In this document: one piece after another, positions 14,450 to 26,711 of the stretch
How positions within the stretch are numbered: the first letter of the stretch is position 1
Layout: each line of letters starts with the position of its first letter
From: Lingula anatina
Taxonomy: Eukaryota > Brachiopoda > Lingulata > Lingulida > Lingulidae
DNA: 64,000 nucleotides
NCBI RefSeq assembly: GCF_001039355.2
Contig: NW_019773847.1
Location: 1,449,679-1,513,678 of the forward strand
Reading direction: 5' to 3'
Notes under the pieces: model-generated
The model's input: the letters and a program-made list of their open reading frames with translations, nothing else
Databases searched by the model: none
Told to the model about the DNA's origin: nothing
Translations under genes and position numbers: made by a program

Positions 14450-17400
14450 GAAGAAATGCCAAATTCATAGAGTGCATGTTTTTGAGCATAACCAGCATTA
14501 AGGTTTTTCCTAGGGTCAATCATAACTTTGGTCTGTAGATCTACTGCGACCACTTAAAAGCTTGCCAAATAATCCCCTTATAGACACTGGACAGATTCCC
14601 TGTTGGGATTAACTGACAAGCATTCAAGTGGGTCAGCCATATTTGATCTGCAGATCTATTAATCCGCTGTTGCGAATGCTGTCTTCCCTCCACTTACTGA
14701 CCAATACCATGTTTTTTCCATTAAAATGGAATAAAACAAATTTAAAATAAATATAGGGCAGTTGCACTCATTGACCAAGTTATTAATTTCTTCTGGTCAT
14801 ATCTGTTAATTTAATCTTGTTTTCACTTTGCAAGGGAAAAATATTTAAATGTGCTTTTCCTAATGCCTATATGTCATATTAACAACATACATGTATATAA
14901 TGTAATTCTTGGTGGTGGTGGTGCTGAAAGTGTTACTGAAACAGTAGTGAGTCATGGTGAACAAATTGTAAGAACTAAAACAGTATGTCAAAGCAAGTTG
15001 TTTGTTTGGTACCAAGGTGATAACTGCAACAACTACCTGTAACATGTTACGTTTTTTATGTTACACCACCACTTTTTTCTGCACAGTGACAATATATAGC
15101 TTTCACAATAATGGTGAGCTGTCCAAAACTATACCAGCTTAACCCCCCCCCCCCCCCACTACCTCTTATATTGTCTTGTTATCAAATTAATATCCTAAGC
15201 ATCTGAAAAAATCATTTCTAAGTTGTCCCACGATGGAACTTGCTATACATTTGCTCATTACCAGTGCCAATCTAACCAGAGAGAAATGGGGAGTTCAATG
15301 ATTGGCCTATACAGGCCAGCCACCAACACTACTATCACTTTCATTATTTACATTTAAATTCAGATCTATAATTTTTGAATGAGAAATATTCAATTATTCT
15401 AACAAATGTTTGAGCAATCAATATAGCACCGATCTATAAGTTTCTTTTGTTTCAACAGTGAGTACTACAACAACAGACTTAACTGCAGGAATGAACTAAG
15501 AGTTATTTTGCCTTATTAGCAATACTTATATGACTGAAACCCAAAAACTTTAACATGGTAATAAACTAGGCCTAAAAATATTTATAAATCAAACAGAAAT
15601 GAACCAAAATGTACATGGCTTACCTGATCCCATACTGGTCCAATTCAACCAGAGCAAGCTTGATGTGTGTTCTGTGGTAATTTCATAGATTATTCCATAA
15701 CAACCACCTGGTTACGAAAGCAGCATTCAGCCATACCTTCCATTGTGAAAAAAAAAAAACAATGTCACCACAATAGTAATGTAATTTAAAAGAAAGACTG
15801 TTGCTGGGGAGGGGTGGGGGGTGCACTCTTCTCAACAACCATTTGCCAAGGCGTCCATAAAATGGGTCCTGAGTTCAACATGTTCCACATGTTTTCATTT
15901 GTAAAAATGGAAACAGGAAAGGAAGCTTGCTTAAGCATAAAGCTGTTATTGAAGACTGTGACTATATAAAATTATATCCAGTAGATACAACAGAATAATC
16001 ACACAGACATTAATATCCCACTTTTACAGCCATGATACACCAACACATTCCAGACCATCAGCAGAGTGCAGGACACTGTAATGTGAAATCAAATAAATGC
16101 TTGGCTAGATGTATTGTTTACAATCTTTTTTAAAAAGGTAAATGATAATCTTTTCTTCTTTAAGTAATACCACAAGCACTATCTCTTTTCAAAAATTTGC
16201 CACTGGTTCATCCAAAAGTGATTTGGTTGAATACTTAAATCCATGGACCAAAACAAAGACTCAAAATACTTTTTTTACTATGTAAAATGATTCAAAGAAA
16301 TACATGCTGGTAATGTATCCCATCACTTATACCCTGTACATGCATCAAGAAGTCTTAATCTAATAATGGCTCACCTAATACAGCTGATAATTGGCTCAAT
16401 AGTTGTGGCACCAGCAGTTACAGCAACATCCTTCAGGAGCAATAATTTACATGTTTTTCTTACTTCAACTGGTGCTATTTAGTCTTCTCCATGGTTTTAA
16501 TCCCTGAAACAATAATCAAAGTTCTAAGTACCAACGTAGTCTGCCTTAACAATTACTAATTTGGCTTATTTATGTGGAAAGGGTTCATCTTGGGTGTAAC
16601 CTATCCATCTGCACTTTAGACTACTATTCTCAAATAACATAAAGCACTGAAAAATAAGTTGGTTACACTCAGCACATAAAACAGAAATATTCTGTCCCAG
16701 AGTATGTATAGACTGTAAGCTGACTTTGCAATTGTAAACTCAGCAAACATTTCACTTACAATCAATAGAGTAATGTGTACATACAGACATTTGGATGGAA
16801 ACACACATTGTAGAAAAAATATATATATATATTAAATCCACACAAAGTAGAATGAATGGTATTTAGTATCTCAAAAATAATCCACATAGGATTTTCTCTT
16901 CTGTAAATAATATGGAATAAAGGCTTAGCAGATTTTAAATTATATTAATTCTGAAAACTGAGACTGGAATACAAATATCATATCTTATAATCATGCACTG
17001 CATCCTTATGACCTGTTTCAGCAGTTATCATAACAAATTGAAAATATGCAATTTTTAAAACATGCACCTATCGTAATGTTTTATAAGTTAATTTTTCTTA
17101 GTTCTCAAATGATCATAAAGTACTTTTTAAATCATTGTATGTACTATATTAAGATACACTTACTAATCAGTAAACAATATTATGTCATTTAATAGCAGTC
17201 TTAGATGACAAATAGGGCAGTGTCATTATCAATTACATAGCGTATTTGTTTCAAAGGATCCATTTTACAATTTTCCTGAAGAGAGGACAGTAAAACGTCA
17301 ATGACCCACTAGTATTTGGACTTCGGGCAACCAAGTGGCAGATGAAGTGGTGATATGTCTTCAACTGGAGGGACTATTTCATGAATAATTTATTAACCAA

Positions 17401-20400
17401 GAATTCATGTGAAGTCTTAATTCACAATTACACACAGGATCTTTTTCCAGAATAAACCTTATATGTTGTGGACTAAGTAGAAAAAGTTTAATAAGTAATA
17501 CCTCAAAGTATATCATAGTAAGGCATCATGTGTACAATCTGACAGAGATATACATTTACCTAATAGTTATTAACTATGTCTCAAATGAGAAAATAGAAAT
17601 CAATAGTATTAAGTTCATTTGCTTAATTTTCTTATCAGTCCCCTTTCAAAGGCTTTCACTTCAGCTCTATAATAAAGTAATCAGGTAATGCCTGACAACC
17701 AGAGTTCTCGGTTGGCAAGCAGTGAGTTGCAGGCAATCAATAAGAATCTTAGACTTTCTGTATAAAGTGGACATATACTGTTCCTATAAAGACATCTTCA
17801 GCAGATTATCAGGCAAATAAAACCTAATGATCCTTCAATTCTTGAATTGGATCTCTTTTCATGCTTTCAGCAAAGAACATGAGAAAAGCATTTTACGCCT
17901 TGCATCAGATGGAAAAGAGTCTGAATCAGGCATCTTCACTCAAACACAATCATCAAAGATCAGAGATTACAACAATCTAAAAGGAAAAGTAATCTGTAAG
18001 GTTTACAAAACCTTTAGAAGATCTTTTCCAAGTTTTATTGATTATAAGCACATACCTTTTCTTTCCTTTTTTTAAATTGATCAAACTGGCCATTTGATAT
18101 CTGTTCCACAAGCTGAACAATTATTCAGTACAAAGTTAAAACCACCTCTCCTTTTCTTAATCTCCTGGGTCATTCTACAGTAGTTTCCCTTACATGGCAT
18201 TTCCTTTCCCTCAAAACTATTTCAAAAAGTTAAGGTCAGTTGCAAATACTGGTTTCCTTCATCTTTTTCTTGAGATATGAAAAGATTTTATCAAATATAA
18301 TGAAGGAAAAATATACTACAGAGGGCAAAATACTGTGGAGGGGCCTATTACATCATTTTAACGGAGTACAGGATCAAGACTGCTTTTAACTTTTTTGTTT
18401 CTAATAAGGTATAATTATTTAATCATAAATATCACATAAACAAAACAGTGCTATAAAAATTGGTTAAATATTATATATTGCATGACAACAATCATGATGT
18501 TATTATCATTAATATTATTATTATTATTATCATTAGCATCCAGGGCAGCTTATCCCTAGATTCTCACCAAAGATTACCTACTGGATAGCAATAGCACTAA
18601 CTGCAGCCTGACACTGACCCCCTTTCTCTAAGTATTGATCACCAAATGTCAATAAACACAGCAACAACATGCATATAATCAAGCTTGATTAGAAATAATC
18701 CATTTACAAGTGTAATTTGAAATAACGTTGCCCTGGTGCTTCTATACAAATAATAGCCTGAAGAGGTCTGTGTCTGTGTAAAGCTCAAAAAGTCATACTT
18801 TGATGAGTAATTCATCATGAAATATTTTGAAAATTTGCACAGTTCACATAGTCAAGCATCAACTGGAAACCTTTCACACCTGTGATACTGTTCAGTCATT
18901 GGCCTACTTAACCCCTGGCAGGAACAAAAAAAATGTTCTCTATTTTTCTGCATCAACGTAACCATTAATCAAAATAAAAAGAGCAAAGGTGTAGCAGACT
19001 TTCCACAGATTTATAGAGCAGAAGTTAAATTTTCTTATTTCCCATCAAAACGAAGTTTTGTTTTGTGAGAGCATGTGATAAATGTGAGTATTTATGCAAA
19101 GGTTTATACCTTTAGCATTCTCTCTGTAGTTTTTTAGTTTTTATTTGTCAACCAATTACCATTTATCTAAAGAATTTAACAATACCTTTCATCACTCATT
19201 ATCATCAGCACCTGAGAGGATGTTGCTGCCAACTGAACTAATTGGATAAAAAGTGATATTATATGCAAAGCATATTTGGATCTTAATATCCTCACTTTCA
19301 AGCAAAATGAAGCTGGCACTAGGATGCGACTAATATCCTACTTATGTGACTGCAGCTTACTGAGAAATGAGTGGAAGGTGTACAGTGTATGCCTATATTT
19401 TAATCTTTTCAATTTAACATTAATTGCGCCAATAAATATGACATGGGTAAAGGTCCAATGTAAGGATTACTTCTGTCATCTTTTCAAGAATATGTCTTTA
19501 GTCATGAGATCGTAAGAGTCAATGCAACCATTTCAGAATTTTACAAGATTTATATCCCTCTGAATGTTAGAGAAAATATCATAGAGGTGCAACTTTCTAA
19601 CTCTAAATATCAGATATATGTAATAGTAGTTAATATTAATTTAAATTATTTAAATCAGTTCTTCAAATCAGACTGTGGTGTTTGACTGGAAATTAATTAG
19701 TGCAATGCATGATAGTGGACCACATGGATCCACTTACATGACACAGATAAATAGGTATTTTTATACTAATCATTTCTTTATTCATTCATTTTTTTTAATC
19801 ATTTATTTTGGTTGGGGGTATCTTTTAAGTTTGAAATTGGTAGTAAAGTGAAGTTGTTTGGTGAATTTTAAAGGACTTAATTTTGTGCCCTGCTGCATCT
19901 ATTTTTAATATATAAGAATTTAAAAGAAAGTGTCCAACATGGGTACTGCCCATGAAACATCAAGTGCATAAAATTAATGAGTTTATGCCACTCTTCAGAT
20001 GTCATTGCAAAATCAACAAATGGCTATATGTACAAGCTGTACCTACATATACATGTATGTATATAATCAAAAACATAAAAATATAATGTATGATGCTTAC
20101 CTAATATTGTTCATACAGCAAACCACTGCTGAACATCAATAGAAAAAAAACATTTTGTCCCAAATGGATCCTGTAATGTTATCCTTATTTTTTCATTAAC
20201 AATACTATTGATATAGGCTTAGAGTTTCCTTTTTCAGTTAAAAAAGATTGGTGCAGTACTTACTGGGTGTAAGGTGTACTCAGTATTACAACTAATACCA
20301 AATAGACGAACCTGGGCTTCAACTGTGCTTCAACTACGAGATGCAATTATTGACTACCAGTTGTAGTAGCACTGAGATGTGTCATGCAGTAACTATTGTA

Positions 20401-20616
20401 CTAAACTAGTAGTAGATCTAGTAGAATGATCTGACATTAGCGACAATGATGTTATTAGTTACTGAAGTGAGGTTATGAGCAGACAACTCGCACCCTAAAA
20501 GCCATAACGTAAAATTACTGCATATTGCCACGTTATAAACATCGTTTCTATTAATGTATGGAAAGAGATAGAAATGTTCTCCAAAAGACTTTCAATACCA
20601 TATAATACTTACTTAC
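12338..20616. other. non-coding stretch with weak minus-strand exon candidates
   Basis: No convincing coding sequence. A T run lies at 14419-14444, a C run near 15143 and an AT run near 16822. Two minus-strand 5' splice sites look strong: CAG/GTAAGC with its donor just below 15625, and TTAG/GTGAGC with its donor just below 16375. The short segment 16375-16430 is open in one frame (22 codons) but its upstream acceptor is poor. They could be 5' untranslated or alternative exons of the gene that appears to start near 20.7 kb. Confidence 0.4.
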
Positions 20617-20760
20617 AAAAACTAGCCACTTGTTCCTCGGCACTATTTTGGTATCTTTGATGGTCACGTGACAACACAAATTTTAAGAGAAAGGTGGCGC
20701 TTAAACCAGGAAGAGAGCAAGCAAAAAGTGACGAAATTCGTGCTGTCACCGATTCAATAA
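20617..20760 (-). promoter_or_regulatory. candidate promoter and non-coding first exon of a minus-strand gene
   Basis: On the minus strand a 5' splice site (TTTTT/GTAAGTAAG) ends a possible first exon at about 20617. Just upstream at 20663-20672 is the palindrome GTCACGTGAC, a full E-box identical to the CLEAR consensus bound by TFEB-type factors. There is no TATA box. The local sequence is richer in GC than its surroundings. The gene served would be the one carrying the candidate coding exon at 5946-6042. This is inferred from signals only. Confidence 0.35.
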
Positions 20761-22787
20761 ACATAGCATCCTAACCATAGTGCTTGTTTATGAGTGACTC
20801 TTAGAGCATATAAGCTTAGAGTGCCAGCTGAAAAGAAAAGATTACATGGTGAATATGGTAACGTTAAATGTTAACCTTGACCGAATAAAAGTGAATTATT
20901 TGTCCAAGAGTTAACCTTAAACACGTAGTCACAATCAGCGATTCTAAATTTACAACCGAATTTTAAATGATATATAACACCATTAGAAAAAACAGAGGGA
21001 AAATTAAAAATGAAGTCAAAGATGCATTCGCCAATTCTACTTTTTTTAAAACTCTAGTGACAGAAACAAATAAATCCAAGGAGTTAGGCTACAACAGTCC
21101 TAACTCCTTGATAAATCTAACTTTTTATGTAGGCTTACAACATGCAAACACTTCCCGATTCATACCATGCTAGTAGACCCAGTGAACGGTTTTCGAATTC
21201 AGTAACAAAGGTTTGAGTAACGGTAACGTGAGTTTTTAAAATATCAACCCTTTTCGATAATATTTGCACGTTTTCAATTCTAACAAAAATTAGACTGCGT
21301 TAAAGGCCGGGTATTACGAAATGCACGTTTATTTTACTGATTCTCAACACTTTGTGAGACGTTAGACATCATACTCGCTTCTCGACAAGTTGCAAATTAG
21401 GCCTACAGTAGCCTATATTATTATTATTATACGCTAGTAAAAATGCACGAGATCGAGTGTTGGTGTTGCGAGCGACAGTAACGAAGATTTAACATATAGT
21501 ATGTTTTTTATTCCATGACAGATAAATTTAGTTACTATTTTTTCGGTGTTTACAGTTGATAGACCGATGCTTGGGTTAACTGAAAAGTTCTTCTTGGACA
21601 AACGCTAGTTATATTTGAACAAAATTAAAAAAAATCTTAAATGGACCTATACATTGAGAATTAGTGAATACAAACTCTTGCATTTTCAACTAACGGCTTA
21701 GGCCTACTCCTTTTACTCAAGTGACACCCGGAAATATAAAGAAAAATACTAAGATATTACCGAGCAAGTTGACAAAAAATGAAAATGTTCCTAGTTTATG
21801 ACCATCCTATGAGTAGGCAATAATGACAACCAACCGTGCTTCGATTAATGCGCTAAAGGATATACATTTAGTGGTAGGCCTACAAAATATCATGAATGAT
21901 AAATATTTAGATATTACGAGGAAAACTAAGTAAAGGTTTTAAACAGACAGGAGGAAAAACACAACGTGCTCTGTTTGTTTAAATTGGTGATGTGAGGGTT
22001 AAAACGCTTAAAGCAGATGCGGTATACTAACAGAATAGCTTAAATGGTGCATATCCTTCGTAAAACGTGCCCACCTAATGATTTACTTCAATGATTTAGC
22101 ACCAAAATATAAAAAAAATTGGAAGATAGTTATGTAAATAAGGAGTTTTAAAGATCATTTATCCACGTAATGCGATGTATCGCGTGAGCAAAACTCCAAA
22201 AGATTTTAAATAAACACCTACTACGAATCGTCTCCCGAGTAAGTGTTATCTCCACGGATCGTCGTCCAGTGTAGCACCATACCATTTGCAATGTATTAAA
22301 ATATTTGACTGAAACCATGACAAATGGTCTATAGTAAAAGAGCCTTAGGCCTACCTATTTTGTAAACAACAACAACAAACCAAATGAAAATGAATACCAT
22401 ATACGAATGACTAAAACATGATGAGCGTTCATTTGTCTCATAACTTTCTTCATATATACATTAAGTGAATAAATAACAAGATTTTTTATGAATAAGCAAT
22501 AATTCTCACGTAGAAAAAATAGCTCTCGGGAATCCTCATAAAGGTGCATGTATTTCCCAATTAAATCCCATTACTGTCAAGCTTAAGGAAGAGTGGTCGT
22601 AAATTAAGAAAAACACGCGAAACTTCTTGATATGCACCTTTTAAACAATATGGGTCTATAATTTGCGTGTCTTGTTTAAAGAAGGTGCACTTAAGTTCTG
22701 AAAAATACATTTTAGGACCAAAAGGTTACGAGCACAAGTAAAGAGAATTGGTTTTTATTCGAATAAGATCATTTCCGCTGGATTTCT
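20761..22787. other. non-coding stretch
   Basis: No recognisable gene. It contains a perfect 12-bp inverted repeat at 21077-21110 and several TAGGCCTA-type words. It is the upstream flank of the SH3 gene. I see no TATA box near that gene's start. Confidence 0.5.
21077..21110. repeat. perfect 12-bp hairpin
   Basis: The arms CAAGGAGTTAGG and CCTAACTCCTTG are exact inverse complements separated by 10 bases. The stem is too short for a typical miRNA precursor. No promoter, terminator or coding context is visible. Confidence 0.7.
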
Positions 22788-23237
22788 ATGTCCAAGTCTA
22801 CCTTATTGAGACCAGTAGGTCATGCTGCTGTGGTCATCTATAATTTTTGCCCAGTCGAGCCCACAGAACTTTATGCTGAAGCTGGCGACTACGTTGATAT
22901 ATACTGTCACATCAGAGGGTGGGCTTTCGTTCGAACGGTAAGAGGAACCTTAGGCTACGTGCCATTGAATTTCTGCGCTCTGTTCGATGACATGACCGTG
23001 CCAGAAATATCCTGGGAGGAGGTGTTATTGAACGAGTCTAGCCACCAGTTTATTGCAGAAACACTGGAAACCAGTTCAGTTGTACTGGCAGCAGATAGTG
23101 ACAGCGATTTTGCTAATGAATATTTTAGATATGAGACAATTTTTGATGCTAATGACTACGACTGCAAAACTCCGGTGGAAACTGATTTAGATGCCATATG
23201 TTTTTCTGCACATGATTACAACGAAGTATCACAATAG
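22788..23237 (+). CDS. small single-exon SH3-domain protein
   Basis: An uninterrupted frame of 149 codons runs from ATG to TAG. Residues about 9-67 look like an SH3 domain: an ALYDY-like strand (AVVIYNF), an acidic RT-loop region rich in Glu and Asp, the GWAFVRT strand with the ligand-binding Trp, and the closing GYVPLNFC in place of the usual G-x-V/I-P-x-N-Y-V. Such domains bind proline-rich peptides and act as adaptors. The rest (about 68-149) is acidic and Asp/Ser-rich with no domain I recognise. There is no signal peptide or membrane segment. Being intronless in an intron-rich region, it may be a retrocopy or a short lineage-specific gene. The specific family is not identified. Confidence 0.65.
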   Translation: MSKSTLLRPVGHAAVVIYNFCPVEPTELYAEAGDYVDIYCHIRGWAFVRTVRGTLGYVPLNFCALFDDMTVPEISWEEVLLNESSHQFIAETLETSSVVLAADSDSDFANEYFRYETIFDANDYDCKTPVETDLDAICFSAHDYNEVSQ

Positions 23238-25924
23238 GTACACTATTCTTTTCTTTCGAAAAACTTACACTACTGTCGTATACGATAACCAAGGACAGTT
23301 CACCTCCTCCCCAGACCATTTCGCTTTTTTTTTTCACGTGAACTATGAAGAGTTGGGATATTAAAAAAAGAAAAATTTATTTTCTACTTGGGTTGCAATA
23401 TATTTTTTACATTGACTCTTTATATTATAAAACCCAAGATACATTTTAAGAAGAATTTGCCAAGAAGATAGGCCTATATCGTCGGCATCATAACGTAAAA
23501 TGACAGTTCTTGGCTAAGGATATTTTATCTTCTGGATATTCAGATTGAACCTGCACCTGCTGGACTCCTGCACATCAAGAATACTGTGTATGCATCATGG
23601 CATTTTAATAGATTTTTGTATGTTTTTCTTGTCTCAACAACCACAATGATGTTTCTTTGAACATCTGTTACAGTCAGCAGAAGTTTTTTTAAAGCACAAG
23701 AAAAATATACTGTAGATGTAAGTCTTAATTACATTTTTAAAAAGAGAAAGTGTTTAATATCAAGTCCGATTGGCAAAGAAATTTATCTTTCATTTATAAG
23801 CACGCACTAAAGGAGCTTATAACACACTCATCGCCTTTCTGTTATTTTGATGCAATATATAAAAATCCTGATCAGACGACAACGCTGATGTACTAACCAT
23901 TCAAATCTACTAATTCAGTTTTTAAACTTCTTATTACGCTTTGAATGAGGCATTCAAAGATATCTAACGCTATTCTAAGGTAACAAATGCACGGCGTCTA
24001 AATGAGTCCGTGGGGATAGATCGGATAACATTCACTTAGCACTATCCAATGCTTTTCCATAGCCTTGTTGATAACCGATCTGACCTAGGCTCATCGAATG
24101 TTCGTTTATGTATGTCTATTTGTCGTTGGTAAATGAAGTTTCCTGCTGTGAACGCTGCGTGCTAGCACCGCTATAATGTCGCTGTGTGATATATGACATT
24201 CAAGAAATATGTTTAAACCGATACAGCTGTAGTCTATATCAGCGCCGGTGCCATATAATAAAGGAAGCAAGCAGTTTAAGTGATAAGTGCGGAAATAATG
24301 TGAAGAAAATTACCATTTCAGGTCAAGTAATGTGTAAAGAATTTTTGATTACTTCACGCCCCTGAACTGAGCTTAGGTTTCCTTTCCTCAACTGAGGGAT
24401 TTGTTGGTTGTTCTTTTCAGAGGTTTTTCGAGTGAAATCGTTTTCCCTAAATGTCCAACTTGAGATAAAGCCATCCACTTCTATGAACGCAGGAAGGAAT
24501 GTATATATGCTAAAAATTTGTCAAAGAGTGTTCCTGTTGCTGTATGCTAAAAATACCGACATCGATGTCTTAATAATTTGGATCTGTGAAGAGATAAATA
24601 CGTTTACTTATTTTTATTAGATGTTTTGAAAACACTGATCATAAAATAAAACTAACAGATGGCAATGCTATGGACAACAGGTTCTAAAACAAATGACGTC
24701 AATGCAGCAAAAATATGACTTTAAAAAGGTGTTTAACATTATTCGCAAGACGGCAAAATAGGGTGACCTTCCAAGAAGTTTTATTAAAAATACTATTTAT
24801 AAGGTCAAAAGAAACGCCAAACAGCTGACAGATTGCATAGGTTAAAAAGGGCATGACGCACTTGTTATACCATTTATTTGATAAACGATACCAAATATCT
24901 GAGGAAGTCTTCATGTAATCGATATCTTATCTTACTCTAATCTTATCTCACTATACTTACACTTTTTTTTTTATCATTATACTCATCAGAAAATATGGTT
25001 TTGTGTCATCTTTCCGTATTTGCGATTAAAAAATCTCCTTAAACCATTAACGTCCTTTTATTCTTTCTTTCTTTCTTTTTTTTTTTTTTTACAAGCGTTG
25101 TGGCATTGGTCAAAGTCTGCTTTTACAATAAATCCTAACACCTGCTGTGTTTTGATTATTGAGATACGTTCAGAGTTGATCTAACCTGGTGCAGAGCTGG
25201 TCTAACCCAGTTGTTTTCTTGAAAGAACGATTAATAAAAATCAAAAGAAACACAAAACAGCTGACAGACTGCGAAGCTTAAAAAACAGTTTGTGGCACTT
25301 GTTGAATCATTTATTTGATAAATAATATCACATATCTGAAGAAGTCTTCATGCACTCTTTTTGTGTGTTATTTTTACGCTTACCAGAAAACTTTAACCAA
25401 AAACTTTTGCATTTTGACAACAGCCAAGGTTTGCTTTTACACCTGCTTCCCCTCCCCTCGCCCCCGGAACTGGTACAGAGTTGGTCTATCCTGGCACATA
25501 GCCTCGTACTCAAAACCCATATTCTTACATTTGGGATCCTATTCTAATTTTCTATTATCCCCCATCTAATATACCCCAATGAGGAAAGGCTGAGGAAGGT
25601 TAAACAAAGTAATATGCCCCACTGCGGTATTTTGTCTGACATTACATGTTTGGACAACTTAAATGGCGGGATTTATATACTCCCCTAACAAAAAAAAGTG
25701 TCACCCCACAGCATTTATGTACGCTGCAAGCAGGGTAACCTTGTAACAACTAGGTAACCGATCATCATGTAAATTGGGGATGTGAGCAGTAAAACATTGC
25801 CCTACCTAGTTTGATCACTGAACAATCCCAACATCAATTATATTTTTAATATGCGTAGAAATATGCATAGAAAATGTTTCATGACATCAAGGCACTTGAC
25901 TGCATCATTTCACCAGAATAAGGC
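23238..25924. other. intergenic stretch with a diverged tandem duplication
   Basis: No gene is recognised. A stretch at about 24781-24915 recurs at about 25229-25352 in the same orientation. Both contain a shared 'AAACAGCTGACAGA' word and a shared end around 'GAAGTCTTCATG'. Similar 'CAGAG(C/T)TGGTCTA' words follow each copy, so the duplicated unit is about 450 bp. A CTTT/T-rich run lies near 25065-25092. Multiple AATAAA-like words lie downstream of the SH3 gene, and I cannot choose one as its poly(A) signal. Confidence 0.55.
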
Positions 25925-26480
25925 AAATCATGTCTTCTGAGTCTACCGCCAGAAGACGTCTGCACAATCGCTCTTATTTTGGCAGGATTGCTGTTAAGAC
26001 ACCAGTGATCACCATCAGGAACCGTCTACATCGAGTCAGATGGTGTACCAGAATTCTGGGATGGACGCGACCCAGCAACAATGTTACTGTTCTCAGATGA
26101 AAGCAGGTTCAGCGTTGTCTGAAGTAACGGATGTGGAAGGATTTGTAGAACAGCTGGTAAGAAATATCTTCCAAGTTTTCTGCCTCTGGTCAACAGGACG
26201 GACATATCAATATCCGTCATGGTACCGATTGTATGGAGTGTATCTGCTGCCATGCTGTAGCCAAACTAGTAGTGGTCAACGGGAGCCTTTATGCAGAGCA
26301 ATACATCTAAGAAATGGAAAGGAATTCTGTCGTGAATGTCTTTATGGACGGTGACCACCCAGCTATGTTTCAGCATGCTACTCCACGTACAGCCAATGCA
26401 AGAGGAGGCCAGCGAAATCCCTAGATCAGTACCTCGTTGAGAATGTGTGGGATAAATTCGTAAAAATCCTTGTAGAAGTT
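25925..26480 (+). pseudogene. decayed Tc1/mariner-type transposase
   Basis: Broken pieces of a transposase can be read across changing plus-strand frames. They include an N-terminal RRRLHNRSYFGRIAVKTP segment, the LFSDESRF block that carries the second catalytic Asp in Tc1 (DD34E) enzymes, an SVMVW-like block, and a LVVVNGSLYAEQYI block followed by a degenerate F-x-H-A-T-P-R-T-A motif. Stops and frameshifts interrupt it, for example a TGA right after SDESRFSVV. No terminal inverted repeats are evident. It is an inactive remnant. Confidence 0.75.
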
Positions 26481-26583
26481 GAATAAAAAACATTTGCTTA
26501 TGGCTTTATTTCTGTATCATTTTACGCATTGCATTAGGGGTTACCATGAAAAATGTACCCTGCTTAGCATTATAAAAAAACTA

Positions 26584-26711
26584 CCCTCTACCAGGGTGGC
26601 AGATATTATAGGCAAAATTTCCAAAAGCCAGAGAATCCATGAACGTCTATTTGTCTAAAGACATATCTGTGAATATCTTGTGAAAAATCAATCTGTCGCC
26701 CCACTAGAGGG
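26584..26711. mobile_element. 128-bp MITE with TA target sites
   Basis: The ends are imperfect inverse complements (CCCTCTACCAGGGTGGCAGA on the left, a GTCGCCCCACTAGAGGG-type end on the right) and both are flanked by TA. That fits a non-autonomous element moved by a Tc1/mariner-type enzyme. The same termini occur on the larger element inside the cGLR copy 1 intron at 57298-57985, so this is a family in this genome. Confidence 0.65.

Noticed and set aside
14148..14501. 117-codon plus-strand frame
   Set aside because: It ends in a poly-Phe run from a T homopolymer, shows no domain and has no splice or promoter context.
11550..14690. recurring AAGTGGG(T/C)CAGCCATATTTG words near 11.58, 12.45 and 14.63 kb
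   Set aside because: They suggest a diverged repeat family, but I could not define element ends or target duplications.
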